A stretch of DNA of 64,000 nucleotides, taken from the NCBI GenBank assembly GCA_039621445.1, contig CP154956.1, positions 70,301,649-70,365,648 of the forward strand, given 5' to 3'. This document shows positions 31,980-42,809 of this stretch, one piece after another. The position numbers were made by a program, and so were the translations under genes. The stretch comes from Euglena gracilis (taxonomy: Eukaryota; Euglenida; Euglenophyceae; Euglenales). Numbering within the stretch: position 1 is the first letter of the stretch; each line of letters starts with the position of its first letter. A model generated the notes under the pieces. The model was not told the DNA's origin. It saw nothing but the letters and a program-made list of their open reading frames with translations, and did no database searches.

Positions 31980-32098
31980 TAGTGGGTAGTCGGCCGACTA
32001 GTCGGCCGACCAATTGGGTAGTCGGCCGACTAATTGGTCGGCCGACTAGTCGGCGGACCAATTGGGTAGTCGGCCGACTAGTCGGCCGACTACCCACT
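31980..32098. repeat. TAGTCGGCCGACTA palindrome cluster, left
   Basis: Four or more overlapping copies of TAGTCGGCCGACTA alternate with ACCAATTGG, both perfect palindromes, so the stretch can fold in many registers. It is the subterminal part of the 1.5-kb element and is mirrored at 33230-33360. Confidence 0.8.
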
Positions 32099-32292
32099 CT
32101 AATGTACTAACGGGTCAAAACCGCCGACTTTTAAGCCCCCCCCCTGGGAAAAAAATTTTGTCTAAATCACCTCAACACCAGTCAAAACCCACCCAAATGG
32201 CTCCAGAACCCCCCAATCGGGGGGTGAATATGCAAAAAATTGGGGGAAAATGTCCATTTTGGGCCACTTTTGACAAAAGTACACCTCTCCCC

Positions 32293-33102
32293 ATTGAATT
32301 TTCAATATAAGTCAAAATTTGCACAAAAAAAAGGTATTATCCCTCCAAGTCCATTGCCAACATAGAAGGGATTTTGTTATTTGAGGGGGGGGTGCGGAGG
32401 GGGCGGAGCCCCCCCCGCCTATGCCAAAGTGAGCCACAAAAACGACTTAGCCCCCGAGTATGTTGCCAAACACAGAAGGGATTTTGTTATTTGAGGCTCG
32501 GATGGGGGTGGAGGGGGGGAGTTTTCTGCCTCTCGTGATGCAGAATGCTTGCATTTCTAAAGGATTTTCATGTAATCCCTGTTTCATCAGTGGTTTTTTA
32601 CCCCTCCGGACCCCCATCAAGGGCCCCCCCACTGACCAAAGATTTCCATCTGGGGGTGTAAATTTAGGCGTAAGACACTTATTTGGACCCATCCGGACCA
32701 TTGAATTTTCAATATAAGTCAAAATTTGCACAAAAAAAGGTCTTATCCCTCCAAGTCTATTGCCAACATAGAAGGGATTTTGTTATTTGAGGGGCCCCGC
32801 CTATGCCAAAGTGAGCCACAAAAACGACTTAGCCCCCGAGTATGTTGCCAACACAGAAGGGATTTTGTTATTTGAGGCTCGGATTGGGGTGGAGGGGGGA
32901 GTTTTCTGCCTCTCGTGATGCAGAATGCAGATTGCAGATTGCATTTCTAAAGGATTTTCATGTAATCCCTGTTTCATCATTGTTTTTTTACCCCTCCGGA
33001 CCCCCATCAAGGGCCCACCGACCCCCCACTGACCAAAGATTTCCATCTGGCGGTGTTTATTTAGGCGTAAGACACTTATTTGGACCCATCCGGACCATTT
33101 CC
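32293..33102 (+). repeat. tandem duplication of about 405 bp
   Basis: Unit 1 (32293-32699) and unit 2 (32700-33102) both start ATTGAATTTTCAATATAAGT and share TTCTGCCTCTCGTGATGCAG and CTTATTTGGACCCATCCGGA. Differences are mainly in homopolymer runs and a small indel. Within each unit the phrase AGAAGGGATTTTGTTATTTG also occurs twice. Confidence 0.85.
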
Positions 33103-33229
33103 GGGTGATTTGGGCCCGCCACAGACCATTTTTATGACCGCCGACTAGCCACCGACTAGTTTGCATTGGATTTTGTTCATGGGGGGGGGCTTAAAAGTCG
33201 GCGGTTTTGACCCGTTAGTACATTAGAGT

Positions 33230-33372
33230 GGGTAGTCGGCCGACTAGTTGACCGACTACCCACTACCCCCCCCCCCTGTCTCGCCGACTAGCTACCGACT
33301 AGGCCTAGTCGGTGGACCAATTGGGTAGTCGGCCGACTAGTCGGCCGACTACCCACTACCCCCCCCCCCCGA
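33230..33372. repeat. TAGTCGGCCGACTA palindrome cluster, right
   Basis: Mirror of the left cluster, with the same palindromes, ending in TACCCACTACC and a C run. It forms the right subterminal repeat of the 1.5-kb element. Confidence 0.8.
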
Positions 33373-33475
33373 TCCAGTCCCCCCTACCCCTAAACCACCC
33401 CCCGACCCCCTACTACCACCCCCCACCCCCCCACCCCCCCACCCCCCAGTCTACCGCCTTGCGCCCTTTCAGGCA

Positions 33476-35277
33476 AACTCATTTCCATCAGAGTGCAAAA
33501 AAAAAAACCACCCGGGGCAAAAAAAAAAGTCTCAGAGAACCCAAAAAAACACAACCATGTTCCCTCCCTGATTTCGGTGATGGATATGAATGATGCCAAC
33601 CAAACCCTCCCTCCTGCCCCCCCTTTCAGGGGGAGGATCGATGGCAATTTCGGGGAAATTGAGGGAAAATTGACATCGAGGCCCAAAATTAGCCAATCAA
33701 TTACTGAATGTCACATGCCAATGCAGACATTCCCCAAAGACTGAAGGTTATGTTTTCGAAGTGGAGAGTGCACAGGGAGGAAAAAGGGGGGGAACACAAA
33801 AATTGCATGGAATTACAAAAAAAAATGCGGCATTTTCGGGAAATTCCCCCTCCCCCCCCCCGGCCAGGGCCAAGGGTCCCCACGCTGCCGCGTGCCCTGG
33901 AAGTAACGTCCTCGGACGCCGCTGGGAGCCGGGCCACAGTGTCCCGACCCCCAATTGGGCAGGGGCAGGGCTGTATGGGAAAGCCGGGTGGGGGTCCAAC
34001 CCTGGAGGTGGGTCAACCCACCCACAAACGGCAGCTTGGAAACGTTGCTTGGGCGCCGAAGGAAAACCGAGACCTGAAACTCGGCGCCCTTGGAAATACA
34101 GGAAGGGCTGGTGTGGGGATGACACCCACCCACCCACCCCCCCAGGATGGGTGGGGGGGGGTCCGACACTCCCCACCCAACCCCCAACCCCTGTGGGGTT
34201 TCAGGGATTCCTGTACAGCTCCTGGGCAGGGGGGACCCCGTCTGCTTCGGAGCTCCCGGCCAGGCAGCCCCCCGCAGCGTGGCCCATTCGGCTGCGGCGG
34301 ACGGCTCCGAGGCCAGGCGCGGACCGGACCCCGGGCAGGGAAAGGAGGGCCAGCCAGCATGGCGGACGACGTCTGAGTTGGCACGCTTGAAGGGCCCCAA
34401 AATGAAATGAAGGACGTGCGCAGCCCGAGTTGGTGGTCCGAAACCGGCCAAAAACAACCCCACACCTCATTGAAACCCATACCTGGGCCGGGCCAGGGGG
34501 GGGGGGACGTCCGGGGGCCTTCAAAGTTAGAAAGAAACCCGCCTTTTTGTAGTTTCAGACTGTTTTTCATGGTGAATGCTCTTTTTTTCCTCACCCAATT
34601 TCATCAACTTTTGTGTTTCTATGTTCCTCTGTTTCTGCGGAATTCTCTTCTCAGTTTGGAGGAAGGGGTTGTTTGTGGTGTTTGGCAGTCAAAGTTGTCA
34701 GAGAGGCAGGGAGATATGGGAAGCAGGGAATTTCTGAAGCCGGAGGTTTTCACTTTAAAAATTTGACTGAAAAAAAAATCCAACCCCAGCTGGTTTTGTG
34801 CCTTCTGCCTGTTTTTTTGGGGGGGGTACCCAGCTAGTTAGTCCCAGTTAGTCCAGCCAGTCAACCGGCCGGACCCACCCCTCCAGATCCCCAACTCCCG
34901 GCTAGGGGGTTCCAGACATACGCTTTTTTCCAGCCAGCAGCCTTGGTCACCTTCCCCTGTGGTCATCAAGAAATTCCCTGATGGGAAGCCCTTCCTTTTG
35001 AGTTTGGTGGTGAGGGTGTCTCATCTCCCCCTCCAGGTCAAGGTGGCGGGGGCTGGACACCCCCAAGATGTCAGATATCATTTTTTTGTCTTTCCAAACT
35101 GATTTTTCAGAAAAAATGGCATTCAAGAAAAAATGTTTTTTTTTCAGATCGTTCTCAAAATCCGACAGGATTTGTTCTGCTCATGCTGAAGACCAAACCT
35201 GAAGAAAATATTGATTACAGGGTGCAGACTTCTTTTTTTCTTTTTCATCAGGCACCTGGGAGGCCTGATGAAGCTGT
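33476..35277. other. no supported gene; GC island then AT-rich DNA
   Basis: 33.86-34.4 kb is GC-rich and open on both strands up to about 220 codons, Gly/Pro-rich, without known motifs. 34.56-35.28 kb is AT-rich with T and A runs. Nothing supported. Confidence 0.35.
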
Positions 35278-35298
35278 TTGGGCCAGTTTTTGACCTTG

Positions 35299-35580
35299 AA
35301 AATCATGCGGGATTATGCGGGAATATGCGTGATTATTAGATTACGCGGGATCATGCAGTCAATTTTTTTTCACCCCTGTATAATGGTCAATTATAATTTC
35401 TACGGAGAAAGGGGTGCAGATAATGTTCTAAAAAGTGAGACAAAATGTTCTGTGAAACAGAAAGCATCTGTTTTGAATTTTAAATTCCTTTCTGGGCCTT
35501 TTATTGCTCAATTTTCAAAAAAAATTCTCCCAAAAAGCAAAGTATGCGGGATTATGTGGGATTATGCGGGATTTTGCGGT
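35299..35580 (+). repeat. ATGCGGGATT repeat clusters
   Basis: Two clusters (35303-35360 and 35546-35580) of imperfect ATGCGGGATT units, about four to five each, separated by about 190 bp of AT-rich DNA. Confidence 0.7.
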
Positions 35581-37500
35581 CCGCATCCCCCCCCTGCATT
35601 TGTTGGGCACTGCCATCACGGTCCATGCCTGATGGTGGCGGGGCTGTCTTGCATTCCAAAACACGCACACTGGCACACGAGACAAAGGGAGGGGGGGAGG
35701 GAGGGGATTGGGATTGGAGTAGAGGGGCAGGCGCAGGGGACGCCGCAGCCAAGGCCCTTCGCCCACCAAGTGCAGTACGCGGTGGTGCTTGGCACGGGGA
35801 AGGGGCAGGTAGCAGGATGGGGGCAGGACGGGGCGGACAGGAAGCCCTGACCCTGGGCCCGACAGGCAGAAATGGGCGGGACTTTCTCGGGGGAAGAGCA
35901 TGGCTGACTGGCAGCTGGCGTGGTCGTTTTCGGCCTTTTTTGGGTAAAAAAAAAACAACAATTTTTGTAAAATATCTCAAAAATGGTGGGGAATCAAAGG
36001 AAATGTCTGGCGACCTAAATTGAAGCCGTTAAAATGCCCTATGTAACAGTATTTTGATTTCCCCTAGCCCAAGTACGGCCATTTTTCGGTCAATTTTGGC
36101 CATTTTGTACAGTTTTGGCATGTTTTGACTTAGTCGTTTTAGGCCATTTTCAAATTAAAAAAAAGTCGAAAAATAAAAAAATAAAAAAATTGCACGAAAC
36201 GACCTGCCTCTCGGACCCGGAAAAACTGTTTTTGAGCCGAAAATGAATGTTTTTCGACCCCCCGGCCCCCGTTTTGGCCCAAAACCCATGGATTTTGGGT
36301 CATTTCTGGGTCAAAAAAGTCGAAGAAATCGAAGAAAAGGGGTATGGGAGGTATGGGGTATGGGGGGGGGTCGCTTATCCCTTTATGGGTAAGAGCGAAG
36401 CTTGCCACCAGGAAAAAGGGGGTGGTGGACCCCCCCTGCCCTCCCCCCCCCTGGGTAGACCGTGAAAACCGCGGATTATCACCATGACCCCGGCCCAGTT
36501 CCCGGATTTTTTTTTTCAGTTGCGAGCGACTGAATTTCTAGTTTCCGAATCACCTCCGTTTGACCCCCAACTCCCCCGTCAGGCCTGAGTTATTCAGCCG
36601 CGAAGGGGTCCAAACTGGGTAGGATTGGCCGGCCCACCCTCCCTCTTCCCACTCTGCCGTTTCGCCAGGGTCCAAAAATCGGTCAAAAATAATCTTTTCA
36701 AGAATATCTGGAGATTATCTCCGGAAGTGTCCCACTGACCAAATGTACCCATGGAGGCATTTGGCCCCATGGGTACATGGGGCCAATACATTTGGCCACC
36801 ATTCGCCGTTTTGGCCGCCGACACGCCTGGCCCGTGTTCCGGGGGGTGCAAGGTTTGTTTTGAGACCCGGGGCTTCTTTTTAACAACTCTGGGAACTTTG
36901 GGGGTACTTTTGGTTTGGGGTGTTTGCCCATCACAGGCAGGGGGGGAATACTCCGGCTATAATCAATTTTAATAACCAGCCATTGGGAAGTGGGTGATTA
37001 AATGAGAAATTGTCCCTCCTCTCCAGCTACAGTGCAAAGCCCACAGGCAAAAACAGTTTCAGCTTCTTTCCACCCTTTCTTTCGTCAAATTTTGCGGACA
37101 AATTTGCTTGGTCATTTTTGGAAGAGTAATTATCCCAATTAAGGAGTGCCCTCGGCAGAATCCAAGACGGGCATCGTGTTGGCCTGTTTCAGGATCCTCC
37201 AGAATATTCTGTTTTCTATGCCAGTTTATTATTTAGACGGCCGTGTTTGAACTTAAGGCCAGGATTCTTCTTTATAAAGACCCAGGGGGGTCCTTAAGAC
37301 AGGCAGTTTCCCAACACAGATGTCATGTTTCTTTTATATGTTTTTATATGTTTGTTTTTTTTCTTTTCTTTCATATGTTTTATTTTGTATTTGTTTGAAG
37401 AGGGCTCATTTCTGTTCCTGTTTAAAAAATACGACATTTGGACGCAACATACATTACCCATCCAGGTGACGTTTTGACGGGCTGGAAAATTCGAAATCTC
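35581..37500. other. no gene seen
   Basis: A GC-rich patch at 35.6-35.9 kb is open on both strands but unrecognised. The remainder is AT-rich with GGCCATTTT-type words and short C/G runs. Confidence 0.35.
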
Positions 37501-37559
37501 ACAAAGATTGTGGGATCCAAAACAAATACAATATATATGTATATATAGCGCAAAATCCA

Positions 37560-37840
37560 TTTCTTTGACACAGGAGATCGGGCAACAACGCATTCGCGAT
37601 GTGGCGTCTCGCCAATGGACCCATCCCCGCCCTCGGCGGCACTCCTCGCCAAGCACGCGGGCACCAGTTTGTGCCTCGGTCGTGCGAAAAGCGAGGGCGA
37701 ATGTGTCCGGGCAACGCCCATCAGTCGCGCCTGTCACACCTGCCTGGTTCGTCACGTGCTGGACCGCCCCACTGCCCACTGGTCCCCAGGCCAGGGGAGG
37801 GACAAATTTGCTGAATCTTAGCAGCCTAACTCGCACTAAG
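37560..37840. other. GC-rich coding-like patch, strand unclear
   Basis: About 280 bp of higher GC, open in several frames. The plus frame from about 37615 contains ISRACHTCLVRHV, a CxxC..H pattern, but without a family match. Good splice borders were not found. Confidence 0.2.
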
Positions 37841-37858
37841 CTTTGAAAGTGATTGTAA

Positions 37859-38602
37859 ATTTGCGCCGATGCGCAAATCCAAAAAAATTTCTGTTTTCCA
37901 TCACCGTTGCCTGAGACTCAGGACAGTCTGAATTAGTGTCTCCCTGCACCCCCAGGGCCTGGGGACGAAAGCAACGACTTGGAACTCCCCGGTCTACGGG
38001 CACAGCGCTCGTGTGTCCCAATGTGCATGAAAACAAAGCGGTGGGTGGTGAAACGAGGGGAGTCCATTTCGCATTTGCGCTTTGGTGCAATTTTTTTCCA
38101 TTACAAAAAATAAAATGCTTTGCGCTTTGGCGCATTTTTTGAAAAAAATGTCTCCTGGACTCTTTCTGCCAACTACTAATTCAGTGCAAACACTTGGGCG
38201 GGAAATGTTCGCAGTTGGCGTTTTTTTTTCTCGGAGGGATGCCTCCACCAGTTTATGATCAGGCCTTTCAAAAAACCCTTCTGCCGGCGATTGGCTAGGC
38301 ATTGCTGATCAAAAAAAGTCATCCGCGCTAGAATCAGACCAGGACTGGTGGAGATGCTTTTTAAAAAAGAGTGGCTGTTGCTGAGGGATTCAAAAAGAAC
38401 ACCTCTACTCGTGCTCCTCGGCTCCTTGCGACCTCTGAATGTGATTCACAAAAAAATCTGGAGTGTGCCAATTAGAAGCCAGCCGCAGCGTGCAATTTAT
38501 GATCAGCACATCACACAACGCACATGGAGCTTCCTCAAGACATTGCGCGAATGCGCAATGTAAAGTAAAGCGCAAAGTAAAACATTTGCGCGTTCGCGCA
38601 AT
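37859..38602. repeat. dispersed palindrome array B (TTTGCGCnnnnGCGCAAA)
   Basis: Five copies: 37859-37878, 38074-38093, 38119-38138, 38541-38560 and 38583-38602, with arms (A)TTTGCGC / GCGCAAA(T) and a 2-4 bp centre; one arm is often imperfect. A further copy lies at about 43430-43447. The arm sequence differs from array A (ATGCGCA) and from array C. Confidence 0.7.
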
Positions 38603-38706
38603 GTCCATAAACATTCTTAGGCGGCGTAAATTGCCACGAAAAATTTGACTGAAATGACCCTGGAGACCCTAAAAATTGTTCGCAAAAAAAGCCAAATTTT
38701 TAGGTA

Positions 38707-39122
38707 CCCTCCCCCCCCCCCTATGTCCAATGACCGGTAACCTCTGTCCTCTGACCGGGGGGGTGGTCGTTGGACATAGGGTAGTGACCAAAAAGGTGTC
38801 CTCTGACCGGGGGGGGGGGGTGGTCGTTGGACATGGGGTCAAAAGAAAGTTGGTGGGTACCCGGGTTCCTACCCGCCCAAAAATGCCCAAATTTTCCCTT
38901 CCGGCGCTTCGTGCCGAAAATTTTGGGCAATTTTGACAAATTTTTGTCCAAAAAGTGTCGAAAATGGCATTTTGGCCAAATTTTTGGCCAATTTTTGGGC
39001 AAAATTTTTCGTCCCGGCGCTTCACGCCGGGACCAAAAATTTGGTCAAACCTCCGAAAAGGTGTCCTCTGACCGGGGGGTTGGTCATTGGACATAGGGGA
39101 GTCGTTGGACATAGGGGGGGGG
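38707..39122. mobile_element. TA-flanked C/G-tract MITE, family 1 copy 2
   Basis: 416 bp, nearly the same as 30612-31018, with the same terminal C run, TATGTCCAATGACC ends and two internal GGCGCTTCGCGCC-type hairpins (each with one substitution here). TA at 38705-38706 and 39123-39124. Outside the TA borders the flanks of the two copies are unrelated, which supports transposition. Confidence 0.75.
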
Positions 39123-39313
39123 TAACAACGCACATATAAATTTTTGGCCAATTCCGATGCCTGAAAGCATGAAGCGGAAAACTGAAATTTTATTTTACGT
39201 GGAAGCAGAAAGGATTACCTAAAATTAAAAGGTTGTAGAAAAATATGCATTTATTGATAAACCTCAAACAACAACAAGAGTCTCGGAAACATACGGGTAA
39301 ATAATAAGAGTTA

Positions 39314-39576
39314 CTCGCCCCCCCCCCTTGTCGTACGACCGGGTTCCTGCAACCTGTGACTGGGGGGGGGGGGTCGTAACACCCCCATAACCTGCAACCT
39401 GTGACCGGGGGGTGGTCGTAAATGCGGGGGCGGTCGTAGGCAAGGTGGTGTTAAAATTTTCGCAACCTGCAACCTGTGACCAGGGGGGGGGTCATAACAC
39501 CCCCATGACCTGCAATCTGTGACCGGGGGGGTGGTCGTAAATGAGGGGTGGTCGTCGACAAGGGGGGGGGGGCGGG
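39314..39576. mobile_element. TA-flanked C/G-tract MITE, family 2
   Basis: 263 bp; left end CTCGCCCC... then TTGTCGTACGACC, right end is the near-complement (GTCGTCGACAA, G run, GGCGGG). TA at 39312-39313 and 39577-39578. The interior repeats the phrase CCTGCAACCTGTGACC three to four times. No coding capacity. Confidence 0.65.
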
Positions 39577-39782
39577 TAATAAGGCTGTGTAGAACTAACA
39601 AGCAAATATAACCACAAAAAAGAAGGATAAGCCACAATGAAGCGGAAAACCACTTCACCGACATATTACACGAAATGTAACATCGTCATAACAACCAGTT
39701 ACAGAGGCACAATTTACTTATTACGCAATAAGAAAGAGGAGGGGCCACGTTCTTTCTTTATTATCAACTCTCCCTGACACCG

Positions 39783-40007
39783 ATGTTGGCCACCGTCGGT
39801 GTCAGTTGCTCCTGTGGGCTGCCGGGGCCGCAAGCGGCGGAAGCAGGCGTCCGACAGCCCCGTGACTCCCCGCCTTGCACTGCTGGAGACAAAAAGGATT
39901 TCGTACTTGGAATGTACCGATTACTCGCCTGGGAGGTTGATGGGGCACCCAGCAGTTTAGCGGTTGAGTTGTGCGCGAAAAGCATCCGTAGGTCCAGGAA
40001 AAGCAGG
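39783..40007 (+). CDS. possible exon, function unknown
   Basis: GC-rich open frame of 75 codons ending at a good donor (AAAAGCAG followed by GTAATA). The second half reads like protein (KKDFVLGMYRLLAWEVDGAP, SIRRSRKSR). No domain recognised; the other frames are open too. It lies upstream of other plus-strand exon candidates, within hairpin array C. Confidence 0.3.
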
Positions 40008-40479
40008 TAATATAGGCTGACGAAGCGGTTTTCCACTTACTACAGAAATATGTAACAGTATTTGGTTACAAATGACACTGAATTGTAAACAAAAAGGGGA
40101 GAGGCTGGACCGGGTCCATTTCACTTCCCTGTACCCCTGAACGGTGCCCAGTCGTCAGGGGTACGGTTGCAGCTTTTGCTGGACCAGGCGGACGATCGTA
40201 CAGTCCAGGCTCCCCGTTGTTCTCGGTACGCAAACATTGTAGAATGCACTTTGTGTTTCAATCAAGCGTTAAACAGTTGTCAGCATCGCGCTTTTGATTC
40301 AAATGCTTGTCGCTTTTACCAAAACACAGCCGTAAAGTGAACAGGAGGCGGTTTTCCGCTTCCTTTTTTAACAGACTTGAAATTTCGTTTAATGTCAAGC
40401 GTGAAATACACAACTGTTTACCGGTAGTATGTACCATCAACGCAAGGACAATCGCATTGCTGATGTCCAAGAACAGAAT

Positions 40480-40605
40480 TACAGTAATAGGCGTGGTGGA
40501 CCACAATCGAAAATGGTCGACGGCAAGCTGTGCACGTTCCTCAATATTCCACATGAGACATCTGCAGAGTTCATTGAGTCCATGAGAAGACCTCTGGAAC
40601 CATGA
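40480..40605 (+). CDS. possible terminal exon, function unknown
   Basis: Open frame with MVDGKLCTFLNIPHETSAEF from an ATG at 40513, ending in TGA at 40603-40605; open also upstream to about 40.48 kb, where TTACAG could be an acceptor. Short but protein-like. Its connection to the 39.78 kb exon is unproven. Confidence 0.3.
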   Translation, partial: YSNRRGGPQSKMVDGKLCTFLNIPHETSAEFIESMRRPLEP

Positions 40606-40925
40606 CATCCGTGGAGTTTGTACCACAACTATATTTTAACGTGCTAATCGCTTTGACATTTAAACAGTTAAAAAATAATAAAATGAAGCAGAAAACCGCT
40701 GCACCTACGACTCGAATCGCGATTCTATATCATCATACCGAGTCATGTGACCACCAAACACTAAACGGTCCAAACTACACACATTCACATTGTTAACTTT
40801 CACGGCCACTGCGGGATGCCGATCGATGTGATTGACAATTGCGATGTGGCGGGACTGTCCACCCCTTCCACATGCAGTCGGCAGACCTGTCTTGTCTTAT
40901 CTTTTAATCCGTCCTTCATCCTTAC

Positions 40926-41594
40926 ATGGCAATTGCATTGGACCACCCTGTGGCCAAGGACGTCCACAGCAGGATCCTCCGCCATGTGGCCCTGAACGAC
41001 TCCGGGTTCATCCCGGAGGGGATGGAGACCGCCCCCGCACCACCGACGGAGGGGGAGCCCCCATCCAAACAAGGGAGGCCGGGACCCAAAGGAGTCCAAG
41101 TCCAAGGAGACCAAAGAGTCCCAGGACAAGCCCAAGGAGAAGGAGCCCAAGGACAAGCCCGACAAGAAGACCAAGGACACGCCCAAGAAGGGCGCTCGGG
41201 GGAAGCAGTCCGCCTCCTCGCAGCCAGCCCGGCACTCCTACGAGTCGTCCCCGGAGCCGCCATACAAGGAGAGGCGCAGCCTTTTGCTCATGGTGTTTGC
41301 TTCATTATGTTCTGTTTCACTGTATTCAGTAATTATTGTTTATTTCTGAGGAAGCGTTTTTCCGCTTTGTTACCACAATCCGAAAAATCCATCGACTGTT
41401 TGACAATTGCCTTTCATGGACAACATCTGTGTTAACATTCTCTTATAACCTCCCTTCAAGAATGAGCAACACAAAGGCATCTCAACGTAACTCCGGTTTC
41501 TGTCTGCTCTGTTTCCAGTATGTGCCACTCCCTGATGCCGAGGAAGCGGTCCGCCCTGGAGAACATCCAGGAGATGGTGGTCGACGACGAGTGA
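40926..41594 (+). CDS. small spliced gene, Lys/Asp/Glu-rich protein of unknown function
   Basis: An ATG at 40926, with an in-frame stop just upstream, begins MAIALDHPVAKDVHSRIL. After about 50 codons the coding phase appears to change by one base near 41075, giving a strongly charged segment (KESKSKETKESQDKPKEKEP) that is probably disordered. The exon can end at 41294; an intron with GTTTGC...TTTCCAG (41295-41518) contains one array-C hairpin (41349-41369). The second exon encodes MCHSLMPRKRSALENIQEM and stops at 41592-41594. No known domain. The one-base phase change is either an indel or an assembly error in a G run. Confidence 0.5.
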
Positions 41595-42549
41595 GCGGGC
41601 GGCTGCGGCGGCCGCGGTGGCAGCGGGCGACTGGTGCCGCTGGTGAGGGAGGGACAAGCGAGACCCAGACCGAGACCCAGACCCACACCCAGACCCAGAC
41701 CTCAAACACACACAGACTGCTTCGCACACTACACATGCCCATTTCGCTGTGTCTTTCATTTGTGTGTGTCTTTGGGATGGCTGCGGACCTCGTGGCTTCG
41801 GGGGGTTGTCGAATCTGTCACCTGATTGCCTTGACAGTAGCAGAAATAGATCATACGCTCTTGTTTTATGACTCTGCTTTGGGATACAATACAGCTTTTA
41901 AACAATGTTCACTCAGTCTTTTTCGTATGTTGGGAGTTTGAAGCTTCAGTGTATGTGGTGTGTTTTTCTGTTCAGATGGTTCAGTGGTATTCTCAGTCCG
42001 ATGTTTCCAGTTTGGTACCCTGATATGTTTCTTACCTCCAGTTTAAGGAAGCGGAAAACCGCTTCTTTGTTGTGTTGCTCTTTTCCCAGGTTTTCCCCAT
42101 TGCCTCCTTATGACTGAGTACTTCAGTTGCGGAGAGAAGCAGTAAAGGTCTGTATTGTTCTGTATCTTAGGATTTGCAGTCCATATATGCTATTCCAAAT
42201 TTCTTCTGTGCATTTTGTCCGTTGGATGATGACAAATATTCACGTCTCAGTTTGTCTGGTTCATTATACCCTTTGGAATGATCAACTATGCTATGTCTGA
42301 AAGGAATGTTCATTGTCTGGACATCACACACTTGCATCCGATTTTGCCCTTTAGTTTTTCTGTTTTCTATCAAAGCGGTTTTCCGCTTCCTTTTGTTTCT
42401 GAAAAAAAAATTCAAGCATGTTCTGTTTGTATTTCATCACATACGCTTCTTTGTGTTTAATTTCCGGTAATCTACGCCTGATTTTGAAGCGGAATGTCAT
42501 TTTTACCGCTTCCGGCTTTTGTGTTTTTCCTTTTTTCCCCCTTTTGCAG

Positions 42550-42590
42550 GGGGTTTCAAATTCTTTCCTCGCTGGCGGCAGCAGAAACCA
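42550..42590 (+). CDS. possible 41-bp micro-exon
   Basis: Flanked by a strong pyrimidine-rich acceptor (CCCCCTTTTGCAG) and a donor (AACCAG followed by GTGTGA). All three frames are open. Gene membership is unknown. Confidence 0.25.
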
Positions 42591-42809
42591 GGTGTGAATC
42601 TGCACGTTCCTCCTGTTTTTGTAATTTTTGTATGGATTTCGTTCATTTGCATATAATTTGAAAATAAAAGTGCCGGTTTGGGTCTGTTTTGGACTTTATG
42701 GTATTCCGTTACTGCAAGCCAAACGACCGTCAGAATTGGTCGAAATCGGGACCTCTTCCAGAAACCTCAGAAAAATGGGCCTTCCTTGGAAGCGGTTTTC
42801 CGCTTTCTC

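Larger units (their letters stand above)
31952..33464. mobile_element. 1.5-kb non-autonomous element with 11-bp target duplication
   Basis: Terminal inverted repeats of about 19 bp (15 matches), containing CGGTAGACTGG and followed by a G/C run, begin at 31952 and end at 33464. They are immediately flanked by the identical 11-bp CCTTTCAGGCA at 31941-31951 and 33465-33475. Subterminal inverted repeats contain clusters of TAGTCGGCCGACTA. The core is a tandem duplication of about 405 bp. No transposase frame is present. An 11-bp duplication is in the range of Mutator-like elements (9-11 bp), a tentative assignment. Confidence 0.8.
39171..42807. repeat. dispersed hairpin array C (GAAGCGGTTTTCCGCTTC)
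   Basis: Nine hairpins with 6-8 bp arms GAAGCGG/CCGCTTC and a TTTT or AAAA loop: 39638-39657, 40022-40040, 40344-40363, 40685-40702, 41349-41369, 42047-42066, 42371-42390, 42485-42514 (larger loop) and 42788-42807. Half sites are at 39171 and 39201. Both orientations of the loop occur. They lie between and inside (intron) the plus-strand gene at 40.93-41.59 kb. Mismatched arms in a few suggest ageing. Confidence 0.85.

Noticed and set aside
33390-33686. Pre-insertion coding frame spanning the 1.5-kb element
   Set aside because: A frame can be drawn across the empty site, but it has no domain and low-complexity Phe-rich parts; not enough for a gene call.
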